Source of the DNA: Rhizophagus irregularis
Taxonomy: Eukaryota; Glomeromycota; Glomeromycetes; Glomerales; Glomeraceae
Reading direction: 5' to 3'
Length of the DNA: 64,000 nucleotides
Assembly (NCBI RefSeq): GCF_026210795.1
Contig: NC_089451.1
Span: 406,001 to 470,000, forward strand
The translations under genes were made by a program, and so were the position numbers. Positions 34,065-44,628 of this stretch are shown here, piece after piece. The notes under the pieces are model-generated. The model ran no database searches, was not told the DNA's origin, and saw nothing but the letters and a program-made list of their open reading frames with translations. Each line of letters opens with the position of its first letter. The first letter of the stretch is position 1.

Positions 34065-35144
34065 ATTTCTTGTTCACTTAAGTGGAACGAATTATAACGA
34101 TTTATAGCAATTTATTGATTTATAGCGTTTTTAGCAACTTTTTAGTATCTTATACTAATGGATAACATGTTTCAAATTTGCCGGTAAGCAGTTTTAATGA
34201 TTTATAGCGGTTTTATCGATTTGTAGCCAATTTAGAGAGACTAAACTCAAATTCATCTTTCGGGCTAAGCTAATCTTATATTTACATGCGTCTTCGGCTA
34301 AATCAGTTTGTGGCATGATGTACTGTATATCGTATCACATGACATCTCTACCAGTTCCCTCAATAGTTCTAGGGTTTCGATAAATCACGAGATGGTTGGC
34401 CGTAATCAGATTTCAGATTTTTTCTTTAGCCGGATAGCCTGAAAAATGATTACGAATAAAATGCACATGTTCGAGATGATCGGCTAATTTAGTCATATGG
34501 ATTCTTATTCGAAATCTTATTGGGGAGAAGTGTGACATTAATGTCACAGCTAAACCAATGAAATCTGGCAAAGTTTTGGAACAGAGTTATGGGTTATGAC
34601 AATTTATATGCTGAAATGAAAACCAGAAACTTTATGATTTTTGCTCTGAGAGCCGTGACATTAGTGTCACACTACTTTACAAATAAAAAATCAAAAATGG
34701 CCGTAGCCAGTCCTAAAAGGACCCTTTATTATCAAGAGTTACACAAAATACATGTAATAGATGTCCCCAATCTCATATGCGAAATAATGATTGCCGGCAA
34801 AAATATCCATACCCGAACATTGTTTTGTTAATATGATATTAGCGTGAACCAGGAAGAGACATGACGCAAAAATAAATGCAAATCAAGTTGAAAAAAAATC
34901 ATGCGAATATATATATATATATGCGATTCACATGTCGCACAGCCCCTATTCTTCGGCACCGGCGACATTCTGACCAATGGTCGAACAATTTATTTCAATT
35001 TTTTTATTTGCAATATTGAAATAGATATAAGAATTCTGGATATATAACATTTCTCTATTACTAACTATATATGTTCATGCAATAATCATGCCTATATATT
35101 TGAGATTCACATATGCAGTGTATCGTAATCTCGTAACAATCTTA
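34065..35144. other. Largest internal non-coding stretch of the giant element, with repeated motifs
   Basis: About 1.1 kb without a credible gene. It holds repeated GATTTATAGC motifs near 34,100-34,220 and two related dyads, GTGACATTAATGTCAC (34532-34547, perfect) and GTGACATTAGTGTCAC (34655-34670, one mismatched pair). A plus-strand 80-codon ORF (34589-34831) has no recognisable content. Being central and non-coding, it could be regulatory or an origin; this is speculation. Confidence 0.5.
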
Positions 35145-37402
35145 TTAATCATTATCATCTTGAACAAAAGACATTCTTGACCCGAAAGACATTCCTGACC
35201 CGAAAGACATTCCTGATCCAGAAGAAATTCCTGATCCAGAAGAAATTCCTGATCCAGAAGGATTTCCTAATCCAGAAGGAATTCTATATGTATATCGGCT
35301 GAAGTAAATATGAACCAAGTCAATAAAATTATGCAAGTTTACTAAATGAGAGGAAAATATACCTTAAATAATCCGTCAACAACGTAGTAATCCAATAAAG
35401 ATCGTGTTCTTTTTGTAGCAAGGCGCACGGTTCTGCTCCGATAGGCCACTGTATTTTCTTATTCATTGATGATGGATACTCATCCAACTTGTCCTTTCCA
35501 CACCAATCGAAGTCAACGAGAACCGCCCGCTGACCATCATTTGTGTCGACAATAAGAACGTTTGGAGCGCGAAGATCTCCAAACACGAAATCCTTTTCAT
35601 GTAGAAGGTCAATAGCCTTCTTCACATCTTCAATAATAGAAACGCAAGACTGAGGCTTGATCTCGTCCTTTAGGTATTTTTGGTCAAGTGGAATACCACA
35701 AATATATTCCATGATAACCATCTTAAATCCACCAAGAGCCTTTACTTCTTCATCATCACTGGAATATAGCAATTGTGGCGCGAGATTATGTTCTGCACAG
35801 ATATTGTGCCCTTGAATATTATATTTGGAAGCAAATTTTACAACAATCAATTTTCCATCTGCTCTTTTAGCCTTCCAGATAGTTCTTGTATGATCATCCA
35901 ACAGTCCGCATAAGTAGGTGAAGTGATGAACAATTTCTCCAATTTTATAATGTCGAATACAAGGAAAAAATCTCTGTTCGGTCTCAGTCTCCTCCTGTTT
36001 CAGATTGTGGTAAAATTCTCTGAGCTCTTTAATTGCAAGTAATAGCGAATAAAAAAGTCGAGAAATTCGTTTCACTTGATCAGAAACTCGTAAATTTATT
36101 GTGAGAGGAATGAAATCCGTCAATGGTTGAATGACTACTCTACTAAGAAAGACACCCCCGAGAATACAAAACCACGGACCAACCATACCGATAATGAAAG
36201 TTGGCACGCAACAAAAATCTCGGATTTGGTCAACCTTGGGAAGATAGGAATTATCACATGAGCACATGAGCAAATTAATTTGCACTGCATTAACCAAAGG
36301 ATTAAAATATAAACGTACATTACTCTGGGACCAGTAGTCTCTATAATATATCGCTCCTTGGATTGTGGGATCATTTTTAGCCGTTCCAATCTCATTTTTC
36401 CCTTCCAATATCCCTAAGTAAGCGTTTATTAGGTTTACTTCAGTTACAATCATCCCATCACTCTTGCACTTTTGCTTTTTTTTCCCGTACTCAATTAACA
36501 ACATTGTGCTAAATTTCTCTGAAAATTTCCCTCTTATAGCTTCATTACGCTCCTCCTCATCACCATAGCCATTCGTTGCTGCAAGAATAAGTTCTTCGGT
36601 CCAACTCAAAAAATCGGAAGGTATTTTTAGGTTTACATTACTAAAATCATCAAGGAATTTGCTAAAGACTTTATTGTAAAGAGTGATAGGAGGACCAGTG
36701 TTACACAATGGTCGACCGTTGAGGATTGGGTCCGTTTCTTGAGTTCTAAAGAAATTTTCAGGATTAGCTGCAACCGAGGGGCTATTCCCTTCAAGGCCAC
36801 GTGCAACAGTCGTATGATACTCTGTGATGAGAGGAAAAGAGTAGTGAGAAAGCACAAAATATATTTTCGATAACATGATATCACTGAAAAGGATGAAAAA
36901 AAGTAACCTTCCAAAATCTTTCGCCGTTTTGCCGTGTCGAAATCTTCATCAGAAGGGGAGAGTGAATGAGCTCTTACGCAACCTGAAAATAATACAGCCA
37001 TGAAAGAGGTATAAGGTTTACATTATTAGCAGAATGAAGCAATGAGTTTGTATAGCTGACTCGCTTACCAACAGTAGGAAGTTGCACTAGAATGTGTAGG
37101 CTTGTGTCATCTGGTTGCGTACTAAAATGATCACTAATTTTTTGTAAGTTGTTATTCATTTCCAGACCAACCCTAAATTCACCAGTTTTAAGCATCGCAA
37201 CGTCATCCTCGTCTCTGGTACTTCCGAGGGGGATATCGACTCTAAACAATTTAAGATCCCTCGCCGACACGCTTTCACCAATATCATTCTTAATAGCTTT
37301 CTTAAGGGCACCAATATTCTTATTAATATCAATATCGACCGGTAAAGTTTTTTCGTAAGGATCTTCTCCAGCAACCAAGAAGTTTAGTGTTACAGAAGTC
37401 AT
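35145..37402 (-). CDS. Crinkler (CRN) effector with kinase-like C-terminus
   Basis: Four exons (37402-37069, about 37,001-36,927, 36821-35363, 35298-35145) join in phase. Exon 1 is the CRN ubiquitin-like header (LNFLVAGEDPYEKTLPVDID ... LFRVDIPLG) ending in HILVQLP. Exon 3 starts with the fungal CRN hallmark YHTTVARGLEGNSP. The C-terminal part has a protein-kinase-like core: VVKFASK, MVIMEYICGIPL, FGDLRAPNVLI (catalytic loop, HGD replaced by FGD) and VLVDFDWCG (DFG replaced by DFD). Exon 4 is a Gly/Ser repeat tail. CRNs are nuclear-acting effectors in oomycetes and fungi. A compact TATA promoter precedes it. No breaks seen. Confidence 0.8.
35165..35282. repeat. 18-bp tandem repeat encoding a Gly-Ser tail
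   Basis: About six units of the type GAYCCRGAAGRMATTCCT, in frame with the last exon of the CRN-kinase gene on the minus strand; each unit encodes a six-residue GSG[IM]S[SF] motif. Confidence 0.75.
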
Positions 37403-37409
37403 GGCAGTT

Positions 37410-37432
37410 CGTTTTTATACTGGAAAAAATCG
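37410..37432 (-). promoter_or_regulatory. T-run plus TATA promoter of the CRN-kinase gene
   Basis: On the minus strand: CGATTTTTTCC then GTATAAAAACG, ending 8 bases before the ATG. The same TATA form (CTATAAAAACG) precedes the SAM-nuclease CRN gene. Confidence 0.55.
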
Positions 37433-37782
37433 TAGTACGAATGGCTATGTAAGAAAATTGATTATCGCGAACGGTCTATATAAGAGAGGTTACCCCTACG
37501 GAGTACGGACACATCAGGAGTCAATTGTAACAATTGTAATATGATCACGTGTTAGTGCATTAAAGTAGGATCGACGCGTATTTATGTGTGTGCACGTGAC
37601 GTTCCTGATGGGTTTGTAGGGGTTTTCATAAGAGATTAATGTCGTACAGATCGATGACTCATCAGTTGATCAGTTTACGCAACAGACTTCTAAAAAGTGC
37701 TAGAAACTTCGAGATCGTGCCGAGGTGATAAGCGTGAACGGTATGAGTGATGAAAAAAAGAAATACAAATGCAAGATTAGCT

Positions 37783-38340
37783 CTATGCTACGATTGCGAA
37801 CTTGAATTTATTGCTTGAAGTGTTGCAGGTAAGACAATATTCCAACTTATCTTGAGAATAGAACTTCGCTAATTCAGGATCATAAGGGAGCCGATTCCCA
37901 TTTTCGCAGTACCATGAGCCATGTAACCCATAATTCCCATGTTTTCCATCGCAAATAGGACATGGTGAGCTCCACGGCTGAAGTGATGTAAAATCATAAT
38001 TATCAATCCCTCTGAGACTATTTCCGAATTTCAAGTATGGGAAGTGCTCTAAGACAGATTTGATAATTAATTCTGGATCAGGTTTGGCTTCAACAGTGAT
38101 AGACCCTTTTTCTTCACATTGCTCACCGGAGGAGGGAAAAGATAAATTGGATACTTTGTTTTCTGGCTTTGAATTTATGAGGCGATCTTCTGATAATTGC
38201 CATGGCTCATACCCAGTTTCTTTTTTATATTTTTTGTATAAGCTGGACCGAATCCTATCTGTCAAAACACTTGGTAACCCAGTTAATTTGGCATGCCAAT
38301 CCAGGTATTCAGGAGTTAATATTTTATTGGATTTGCTCAT
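37783..38340 (-). CDS. Small zinc-module protein, unassigned
   Basis: 185 residues. The helical N-terminus has LDWHAKLTGLPSVLTDRI. The C-terminal zinc-type module (SPCPICDGKHGNYGLHGSWYC ... YCLTC) follows a HFPYLKFGNSLRGIDNYDF segment. The C-P-x-C-x3-H ... G-x-Y/W-x-C pattern parallels the modules at 38492-39958 and in the primase (51618-51866), suggesting a common nucleic-acid-binding fold spread through the element. Function unknown. Confidence 0.6.
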   Translation of the reverse strand: MSKSNKILTPEYLDWHAKLTGLPSVLTDRIRSSLYKKYKKETGYEPWQLSEDRLINSKPENKVSNLSFPSSGEQCEEKGSITVEAKPDPELIIKSVLEHFPYLKFGNSLRGIDNYDFTSLQPWSSPCPICDGKHGNYGLHGSWYCENGNRLPYDPELAKFYSQDKLEYCLTCNTSSNKFKFAIVA

Positions 38341-38491
38341 GTTTCCTTTTTTCTATGATCACAGATCAATTTAAATTCCCGGATAGAAAGCTGTCTAATA
38401 TTTCTTATCATATTTCCAAAAAAAATAATTAGAGGCGGGATCATCTTTCGAAGTATCTATGATGTAAGAAAGGGTCAAAGGGGTAATGAGA

Positions 38492-39958
38492 CTATGCAGT
38501 TAACTCAATTTCGCGCTGTTCACATTTAATAAAATAAGATCCGGATTTATACCTACCTTCTATGCTTTCCTCATCATCATGATCTAAACTGCATAACGGG
38601 CATGATGTCTCGCCAGTAATGCCATAATAATCGAAATTTTCACTACTAAATTCCCTACATAAATTAGGATATTGATCCAATGTCTTGTTTCTAAAATAGG
38701 ATCGGTCATAAGTTGGCTTAGATTGGGATGTAGATAATACATTTGCCGATGTACTTACTCCCAAGGGATCCGCTTGTATCTCAGTCTTATTGGTTTTCAA
38801 AGTCACGTGTCTGTTCCAATTTGGAACGGAGTCTTCATCATCTGTATTAGTAGCTTTTTTGGGGAAATCATCTATAATGTCCTGGATCTGATTATCATAT
38901 AAATTCGAGATGGCACTTGCGCTACAGCTAATTATTTGGATTCTATTTATTCCTATCCCATCAAACAATATATAGATTTTTTTAGCTCTGAAAGTTATTT
39001 TACGCAAGTTTACATCAGTAATGTCAGGAAGAAGGGGTTTGATTTCGCTGTACACCAATGTTCTTGCTGATTTGTCATCAACACCATTCTTAGACTTAAC
39101 ATCCCTGACTCGATCCTCATATGCTTTATAGTAACAATACCAGCATAAAATCTCCTTACGTCTAAGCTTCATTGCTACTCTAAATAGATCAACTATATTC
39201 TGTGCCGTAACTTCACTAGATCCTATCAGAATTGCTTCTAAAGAGAGTTCAGGAATCTGAATATCAAACGCCTTATTAATCTTACCATCACCAACTTCAG
39301 TGGAGGATAGCTCCCGCCTCAAATCTTGCTCCACTTTTTGATTATAAGGAATTTTTTGACACTCTGTCTCTGTGTTCTCAGAAGCCAGAACCTGTTTGTC
39401 CGCCATAGGTGATTTTACTGGCGATGTCCCAGCAGATGATTTGTTACTAGAGGTAACTGACTTACAGGCTGGAATCGATTCTTTGACTACCTGTTCTGGA
39501 AGAGTTACAAGTTCAGCACTAGTCATGGAGGGGTCCTCCTCACAGTGAGTCATGTCTGAAGTAACGGAGGATGAGTCTTTGGCATCCATCTCCTTTTCCT
39601 CCGATGTCTTGGCATCATCATTATTTCGCTGGTCTGTCACAGAGCTGGATAAATCAACATCTGATACGGTTTGCTCTACAAACCTCTTTGATATTGCTTC
39701 TTTATGTAGCTGATCATCCACTACCAAGGAACCCTGTTCCACTATCGCGAGTCTGGCCTCAAGCTCCGTATTTTTTTGCTCTAATTCCTCAACTCTAGCA
39801 TCACGCCTGGCATTTTCCTCAATAATCTGCTTCAGCTTCGCATTCTCAGCCTCAACCTCTGCAAACTTCTTCCTGAGTTCGGAAATCTCAACTAAGAGCC
39901 TAGCATTTACCTCTCTTAATGAATCAATAGATTGTGCGTTTGACATGATTGATAACAC
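38492..39958 (-). CDS. Coiled-coil protein with C-terminal zinc module
   Basis: 488 residues; Met 5 (39946) is an alternative start. Residues about 10-75 form a coiled coil (EISELRKKFAEVEAENAKLK; RVEELEQKNTELEARL). A long Ser/Thr/Glu-rich linker follows, then a globular region around 250-370 (KLRRKEILCWYCYYKAYEDR). The end module has LDQYPNLCREF, CPLCSLDHDDEES, then GSYFIKC. A 15-bp palindrome with an adjacent CACGTG lies both upstream of the start and inside the coding region. Function unknown; possibly DNA-binding. Confidence 0.6.
   Translation of the reverse strand: MLSIMSNAQSIDSLREVNARLLVEISELRKKFAEVEAENAKLKQIIEENARRDARVEELEQKNTELEARLAIVEQGSLVVDDQLHKEAISKRFVEQTVSDVDLSSSVTDQRNNDDAKTSEEKEMDAKDSSSVTSDMTHCEEDPSMTSAELVTLPEQVVKESIPACKSVTSSNKSSAGTSPVKSPMADKQVLASENTETECQKIPYNQKVEQDLRRELSSTEVGDGKINKAFDIQIPELSLEAILIGSSEVTAQNIVDLFRVAMKLRRKEILCWYCYYKAYEDRVRDVKSKNGVDDKSARTLVYSEIKPLLPDITDVNLRKITFRAKKIYILFDGIGINRIQIISCSASAISNLYDNQIQDIIDDFPKKATNTDDEDSVPNWNRHVTLKTNKTEIQADPLGVSTSANVLSTSQSKPTYDRSYFRNKTLDQYPNLCREFSSENFDYYGITGETSCPLCSLDHDDEESIEGRYKSGSYFIKCEQREIELTA
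38804..38827. promoter_or_regulatory. CACGTG plus GTTCCAATTTGGAAC dyad, intragenic copy
   Basis: CACGTG (38804-38809), then three bases, then the perfect 15-bp dyad GTTCCAATTTGGAAC (38813-38827), inside the coiled-coil/zinc gene. The same spacing occurs at 40001-40024. Confidence 0.4.
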
Positions 39959-40000
39959 TTGTTTAGTACACTAAATATTCAAATTAAATAATAAAAGATC

Positions 40001-40024
40001 ACGTGTCCGTTCCAATTTGGAACG
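40001..40024. promoter_or_regulatory. CACGTG plus GTTCCAATTTGGAAC dyad, promoter copy
   Basis: CACGTG (40001-40006) and GTTCCAATTTGGAAC (40010-40024), 43 bases upstream of the ATG at 39958. It may be a regulator-binding site. Confidence 0.45.
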
Positions 40025-40131
40025 CAGGTCACTTTTGCCAAGAAAAAATTTTTTATTAATACATGCGAAAAATAAATACAAAGGATCGGGACTTTGCCCG
40101 TACATGACTCTATTGCTAATATACAAGAAAA

Positions 40132-41265
40132 TTATTCCTTAATAAATTTTTTTGTCCTTGCTCTCTTACTATCCGGAGAATCATCAACTTCGACCCTATC
40201 CTTCAACAAGCCAACGATTACCCCCATAACCTTTTTAACACCACGGCGAAGTTCCGCATCATCTTTCATTATTTTCTCGTTAAGTGCTATGTGATAGTCG
40301 TCTTTCGAGCAATAGATCCTTTCCGGTATGTACATGAGGAAGTACCAGTCAGAGGCTAAACAAAAAAGGCACAAGTTAGTATATACGAATGATGGATAAA
40401 AAAATCACACAAAGGACTGAAAATCTCTACCCGTAGTCACGATCCCATAGAGATAGTCAAACTCATCATCGAATGCCACGGATGCTTTCCTTTTTCTCGT
40501 GTTTGTATGGTGAGAGCTTTCGAGTTGCATTATGTTCTGCATGAATCCCGCCACCAAATCCTTTTGTTTTCCCTCGGTTATGGCTATCAACTCCTCATTG
40601 ATGACATCTATGACTTTCTTGATTACGTAATCGACTCGGCCAGATGCTTCTTCGCCTACGACTTCGAACTGGGGGTCCATGGTAATTCCTTTCTTAGTGA
40701 TTCTTTTGGCGATATAGATGGATGCATATAATATTGGGGAAATATACTCGCAACGCACAGCCTCATTCCTACCAGTTGCAGAACCTATAATTCCCATCCT
40801 ACGTTTTATCTCTGTTATACACTGCTCCAGCTCCTCGTCTTCATCGTCAATTTCCACAGGCTCTGGCTCAAAGGGCGGAATTTTTGTTATTTCATTGCTA
40901 TCGATCCCATACTTGCGCAACACCTCACTCAACTCTTTCTTAGTCTTGTACGAGGAGAACGACCTCAACTTTTTCTCCTTGCACTCCTTAGCGAACTTCA
41001 CGAGGGTCATAGAAGGTCCTCCTTTCATGCCATATTCTTGAAAATCTTGCTTGGTCATGTCAAGGAAGTTCGAACCATTAATCTCTTCCTCTTCTAAAAT
41101 TTTGATAGCCGTCTCACTAAGACCTAAGCCCTGTCCCTGCAAAAATTCTATAAGCTTGGCCGTGTCATATTTTTTAATTTCGTCAGCCAGCGAGACCGTC
41201 TCATTTCCAGCAACAGAGATAGAAGTGGAAGCTGGAGTATAAGGTGTACTGGTTTCAGAAGACAT
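40132..41265 (-). CDS. CRN-type effector: SAM domain plus PD-(D/E)XK-like nuclease
   Basis: Two exons (41265-40431, 40355-40132) join in phase to 352 residues. Residues about 30-95 are a sterile alpha motif domain (KYDTAKLIEFLQGQGLGLSE ... INGSNFLDMTKQDFQEYG). The second half has RNEAVRCEYISPIL, then FEVVGEEASGRVDYVI, the N-E-x-x-R ... E ... G-R-x-D-Y pattern of the restriction-endonuclease-like domain found in fungal Crinkler-class effectors. It is followed by WYFLMY and a basic C-terminus (SKRARTKKF) that could be a nuclear signal. Effector role is inferred from family. Confidence 0.7.
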
Positions 41266-41272
41266 AGTGTTA

Positions 41273-41310
41273 CGTTTTTATAGGGATATTTGGCTCGGAC
41301 AAAAAAATAG
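41273..41310 (-). promoter_or_regulatory. T-run plus TATA promoter of the SAM-nuclease gene
   Basis: Minus strand: CTATTTTTTTGTCCG, then CTATAAAAACG, ending 7 bases before the ATG at 41265. Confidence 0.55.
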
Positions 41311-41556
41311 TGTTACTTTCCGGAGTAAGATAAAAATTTATTTCTGTTCGGAAAAGAAAATACTGGGCGTTAATATAGGTTTTTATGTAGCACAGGCATT
41401 GCATCATCGCACGTGACCCTTTCTCATATACGTTCGATAAAATAATACTTTATTTATGAAATAAAATAGTTGCCGATAGCCGGCCTACATTACATAAAAA
41501 ATGAGACTATACTTCATGGCTCAGGCCTATCGCTAATGAAATATAGATAAAAAAAT

Positions 41557-42009
41557 CTAATTATCTTTGCTTAGTACCTCCGGCACCCTTTCAGCGGGAG
41601 GGTACACGATAACATTGATTCCATTTTCACCACCAAAGATACGTTGGGGTTGTATAGGAAAATGAGTAAAAATGGTGTCTTGCGGTTCCATTCTTATTGC
41701 ACCTTCTACTTCAAATTCACTGATGTTTCTTAAGCTGTTGATTATGACACTATCAGCTATAAATGCGACCCTATATAAAGCCAAATTGGCCGAATCTATA
41801 TCTTGAAATCGATCTAGACGACGGGTTCTGATTGCCTCCGCGAGAGAAGAGACTCTATTGTTGTTAGCGTTAGATATCGTTACTTCGAAAATATCGTTCA
41901 CTCCCTCGTCAGAAATGAGACAGTTGAGAGTAATATCCCCACCAGCGAGAAACTTGTCAAGCTTGTCAGGAGTCTTGGTCTTATCAGATTCCTTGGTCTT
42001 ATCGGACAT
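41557..42009 (-). CDS. Crinkler N-terminal-domain protein (header only)
   Basis: 150 residues. After a Lys-rich start the protein has ITLNCLISDEG ... VTISN, LYRVAF and FPIQPQRIF followed by INVIVYPP. The order matches the CRN ubiquitin-like header ending in a H-I/V-x-V-x-x-P strand. No effector domain follows before the stop. It may be a free-standing header, or its second part may have been lost; downstream DNA to 41,310 shows no continuation in any frame. Confidence 0.55.
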   Translation of the reverse strand: MSDKTKESDKTKTPDKLDKFLAGGDITLNCLISDEGVNDIFEVTISNANNNRVSSLAEAIRTRRLDRFQDIDSANLALYRVAFIADSVIINSLRNISEFEVEGAIRMEPQDTIFTHFPIQPQRIFGGENGINVIVYPPAERVPEVLSKDN

Positions 42010-42674
42010 CTTGCTTTCCTAAATACAAGGTCCATAGTGAGAAAACTCGCTCCCATACATACATAACTTCTAGCATATACATACCTTATTTTGCGTTATT
42101 TTACGGGAATGTTTTTTGCGGAAAGTTGGCTGAACTTCCACATACCTCTACATGCTTTATATCTTGCTGGGAAAAAAGAGCGCCAAGCCGAAGTTAAGGA
42201 GATAAGAATAGTGATTAGCATTGTCGTATGATGCCAAGAGCTCTATGAAAGCACATGTAAACGGAATCCTCTTACCTTTTCACATGTAGATCTACCGGAA
42301 AGACATAGTTGGTTTTACGCCTGGCGATCTCGAAATTCCAAAGTCCTCAGCCTTTCATAACATATGCTTTTGCCGTCAGTATTTACTTTTACGGTAGGCA
42401 ACTAGACCTCCCTTCACATTTTCTCACATTTGTTTGGGAAAAAATATAGGTACTGGTTAGTATGTTTTCTTTTTCGAATATATATGCAAAAAAAAATAAT
42501 GTTTCACAGACTGACCGTGTGATCGGCCATTACATCATTGCACAGAAATCTATGGCCCAGCAAAATCTTCTTTCGAACGAAGTGATCCGGGTTGATGATC
42601 AGTATTCCGGACTCGGCCCTTAAGGCGCTTCGCTAAATTTTCCGCATTAAATATATTACTTTATTATAGCAATC
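42010..42674. other. Intergenic spacer with dispersed repeat
   Basis: Non-coding. It contains CTCGGCCCTTAAGGCGCTTC (42612-42640 region) shared with 49051-49079. It also holds a GGCCCAGCAAAATCTTCTTT phrase that recurs diverged near 43,345. A T-run plus TATATATATG occurs near 42,470. Confidence 0.5.
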
Positions 42675-43298
42675 ATGGCAAATAATAATCCCGAAACGCT
42701 TGCTCAGTTTTATGGACTGTTTTTATATAAGAAGAAGGATATAATAGCTATTCAGGAGAAACTCGCTATTGGCCCTGGCAATGCAAATGAATTAGTAGTG
42801 CCTCCAGATTCCGAGCTCATGGGGAAAATACTTGCCGATTCTTACAAGCTGTTGTTAGAATTGGTAGGGGATTTAATTCCGATACAGGAGAAACTCAACA
42901 TTGATGGTAATCCTGTTCTAGAAGTGGAACTTAGAAGGGATAAAGCCTCTTCGGATAAACCAATTAGATTATTTGATTTGCTTTTATACCTGGAAGAGGA
43001 CATAATAGCAATTCAGAATGAACTCGGTATTATTGGTTATTCTAATCAAGAAAGGGCAGAAGAAATTGATGAGAATGTAAGAGCACAACCCCAAAAGCTT
43101 GAGGAATTTCACGGTCCCTTAGAAGATGATCCAGGTGTGATATTACCGAAATATGGTGAAATGTGGGTAAAGAAAATTATGTTTACTGGAGAGGGGCTTC
43201 CATTATTTCCGAAGCTCTCTCCTCAGCAATTGCACGAAATATTCGTCAAAAATTCAGCTAACACCGATCAGTGCCCATGTCTAGAACAGGTAAGCTAA
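42675..43298 (+). CDS. Protein with three internal repeats
   Basis: 207 residues. Three helical repeats align by eye: LFLYKKKDIIAIQEKLAIG, LLLELVGDLIPIQEKLNI and LLLYLEEDIIAIQNELGI, about 45-60 residues apart, each followed by a polar linker. The C-terminal third is different (KLSPQQLHEIFVK; CPCLEQ). The repeat geometry suggests a bundle or docking protein. One of the few plus-strand genes in this half of the element. No family recognised. Confidence 0.6.
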   Translation: MANNNPETLAQFYGLFLYKKKDIIAIQEKLAIGPGNANELVVPPDSELMGKILADSYKLLLELVGDLIPIQEKLNIDGNPVLEVELRRDKASSDKPIRLFDLLLYLEEDIIAIQNELGIIGYSNQERAEEIDENVRAQPQKLEEFHGPLEDDPGVILPKYGEMWVKKIMFTGEGLPLFPKLSPQQLHEIFVKNSANTDQCPCLEQVS

Positions 43299-43402
43299 TC
43301 TATATTTTTTGTCGCACAATCTGACCGAAGGCGCTGTGCATGGCCCAGCAAATTCTTCTGAGCTGAAGATCACCGCTCCGGATTAGTAAGATCAGTAGAG
43401 TT

Positions 43403-44557
43403 TCACCATTCTGCTTGATCGTCGAGTAATGCTACCGAATAATTCCTTGGCGCTTGTCTGATTATAGCTATAGTGGAGTGATCGGCACCAGAGTCCACAG
43501 TCATAGATATATTGGAGTTATCAACACTATACCGGGTGTTATATAACCGACCACCACTCTGGAGCGATGGTCTAGCTAGAATACGGCGTTCACTCAATCT
43601 CCTTGATAATTCGTCGTTGATAAAATTTTTTAAGGATGCAACATCTCTTGGTGTATTATGTGGTATTCCCAGTTGCCTTGCGAGTTGATGGATCGGATCT
43701 AGGGGATGTACCCGAATCGGCACGAAATTCTCAACATGGATATTTGGACTAAGCGAGGAAACCAGCTGATCTACGACCTCTTTGCTAATATTATTACACC
43801 CTTCCAAATTGAGGTATTTTAAATTAAGACATGAACCAGCAATTTCTTTAATAGTTATATCAGTAATATTACAAAAGCTAAGGTCGAGTTGCTGGAGCCT
43901 TGGGCAAGAACGAATAACATTACAAATTGATGTTTCAGAATATTCTCTACGATTAGAGATATTTAGATATTCTAATCTATGGCATGACTTCACGATTCTC
44001 CATAGACCACTGCCATCTACTTCTCGAGTACTAAAGCCACCTGGTCGACCAATGCATAGATTGAGATACTTCAGATTCGGGTATGAACTCGCTATCAGTT
44101 CTAATGCTCTATTACTAAATGCTATGCTATTTATGAAACTCAAGTGGGTTATATTTGGGCATGAATGTACAATGCTTATGATTTTTTTATCTGAAAGTGA
44201 ATGGTAGTATGATACTTCGAGATGAGTTACATTTGAGCAATAAACTGGCGTTTTCTTCCTCCGTACTAACTTTATGAATTTTTTCAATCGAGAGAGATCC
44301 TTTGCACGTTCTATCCTTATGAATTTATTTAATCGAGGGTGATCCTTTGCACAGTAATTTTTATAATCATTTGGAAGAGATTGTCCAGGATATAAGTCTT
44401 TCCCTCTCAATTCGATACGCTTCCACAGAATAGGGGCACCGCATCTGCACCACAATCGGGATACATATAGAGCGGGATAGAGGGATTTATCTATCAATAA
44501 GAAATGTAAAATCTGTTCTAATAGTTCTGGTAAATAAAAGATGCTTGATTGCGCCAT
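43403..44557 (-). CDS. F-box/LRR protein with retropepsin-like tail
   Basis: 384 residues. An F-box starts at the N-terminus ([14 protein letters not shown] ... [16 protein letters not shown]). Leucine-rich repeats of the Cys-containing FBXL type follow (about 105-265: [50 protein letters not shown]). The last 40 residues read [17 protein letters not shown], a D-S-G-A-D motif like a retropepsin active site, but the rest of a protease fold is missing. The F-box part would dock on Skp1 for ubiquitin ligation. The tail may be a remnant or a chance fusion. Confidence 0.72.
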   Translation of the reverse strand: MAQSSIFYLPELLEQILHFLLIDKSLYPALYVSRLWCRCGAPILWKRIELRGKDLYPGQSLPNDYKNYCAKDHPRLNKFIRIERAKDLSRLKKFIKLVRRKKTPVYCSNVTHLEVSYYHSLSDKKIISIVHSCPNITHLSFINSIAFSNRALELIASSYPNLKYLNLCIGRPGGFSTREVDGSGLWRIVKSCHRLEYLNISNRREYSETSICNVIRSCPRLQQLDLSFCNITDITIKEIAGSCLNLKYLNLEGCNNISKEVVDQLVSSLSPNIHVENFVPIRVHPLDPIHQLARQLGIPHNTPRDVASLKNFINDELSRRLSERRILARPSLQSGGRLYNTRYSVDNSNISMTVDSGADHSTIAIIRQAPRNYSVALLDDQAEW

Positions 44558-44628
44558 ACATAGTGCATGTTATATGTTGTATATTTAAACGAAAAAATAA
44601 AATTAGCCGAGCCTAGTTCACTGGTAAA

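Noticed and set aside
34589-34831. 80-codon ORF in the central non-coding region
   Set aside because: No motif, contains one of the GTGACATTA dyads, no promoter of the element type.
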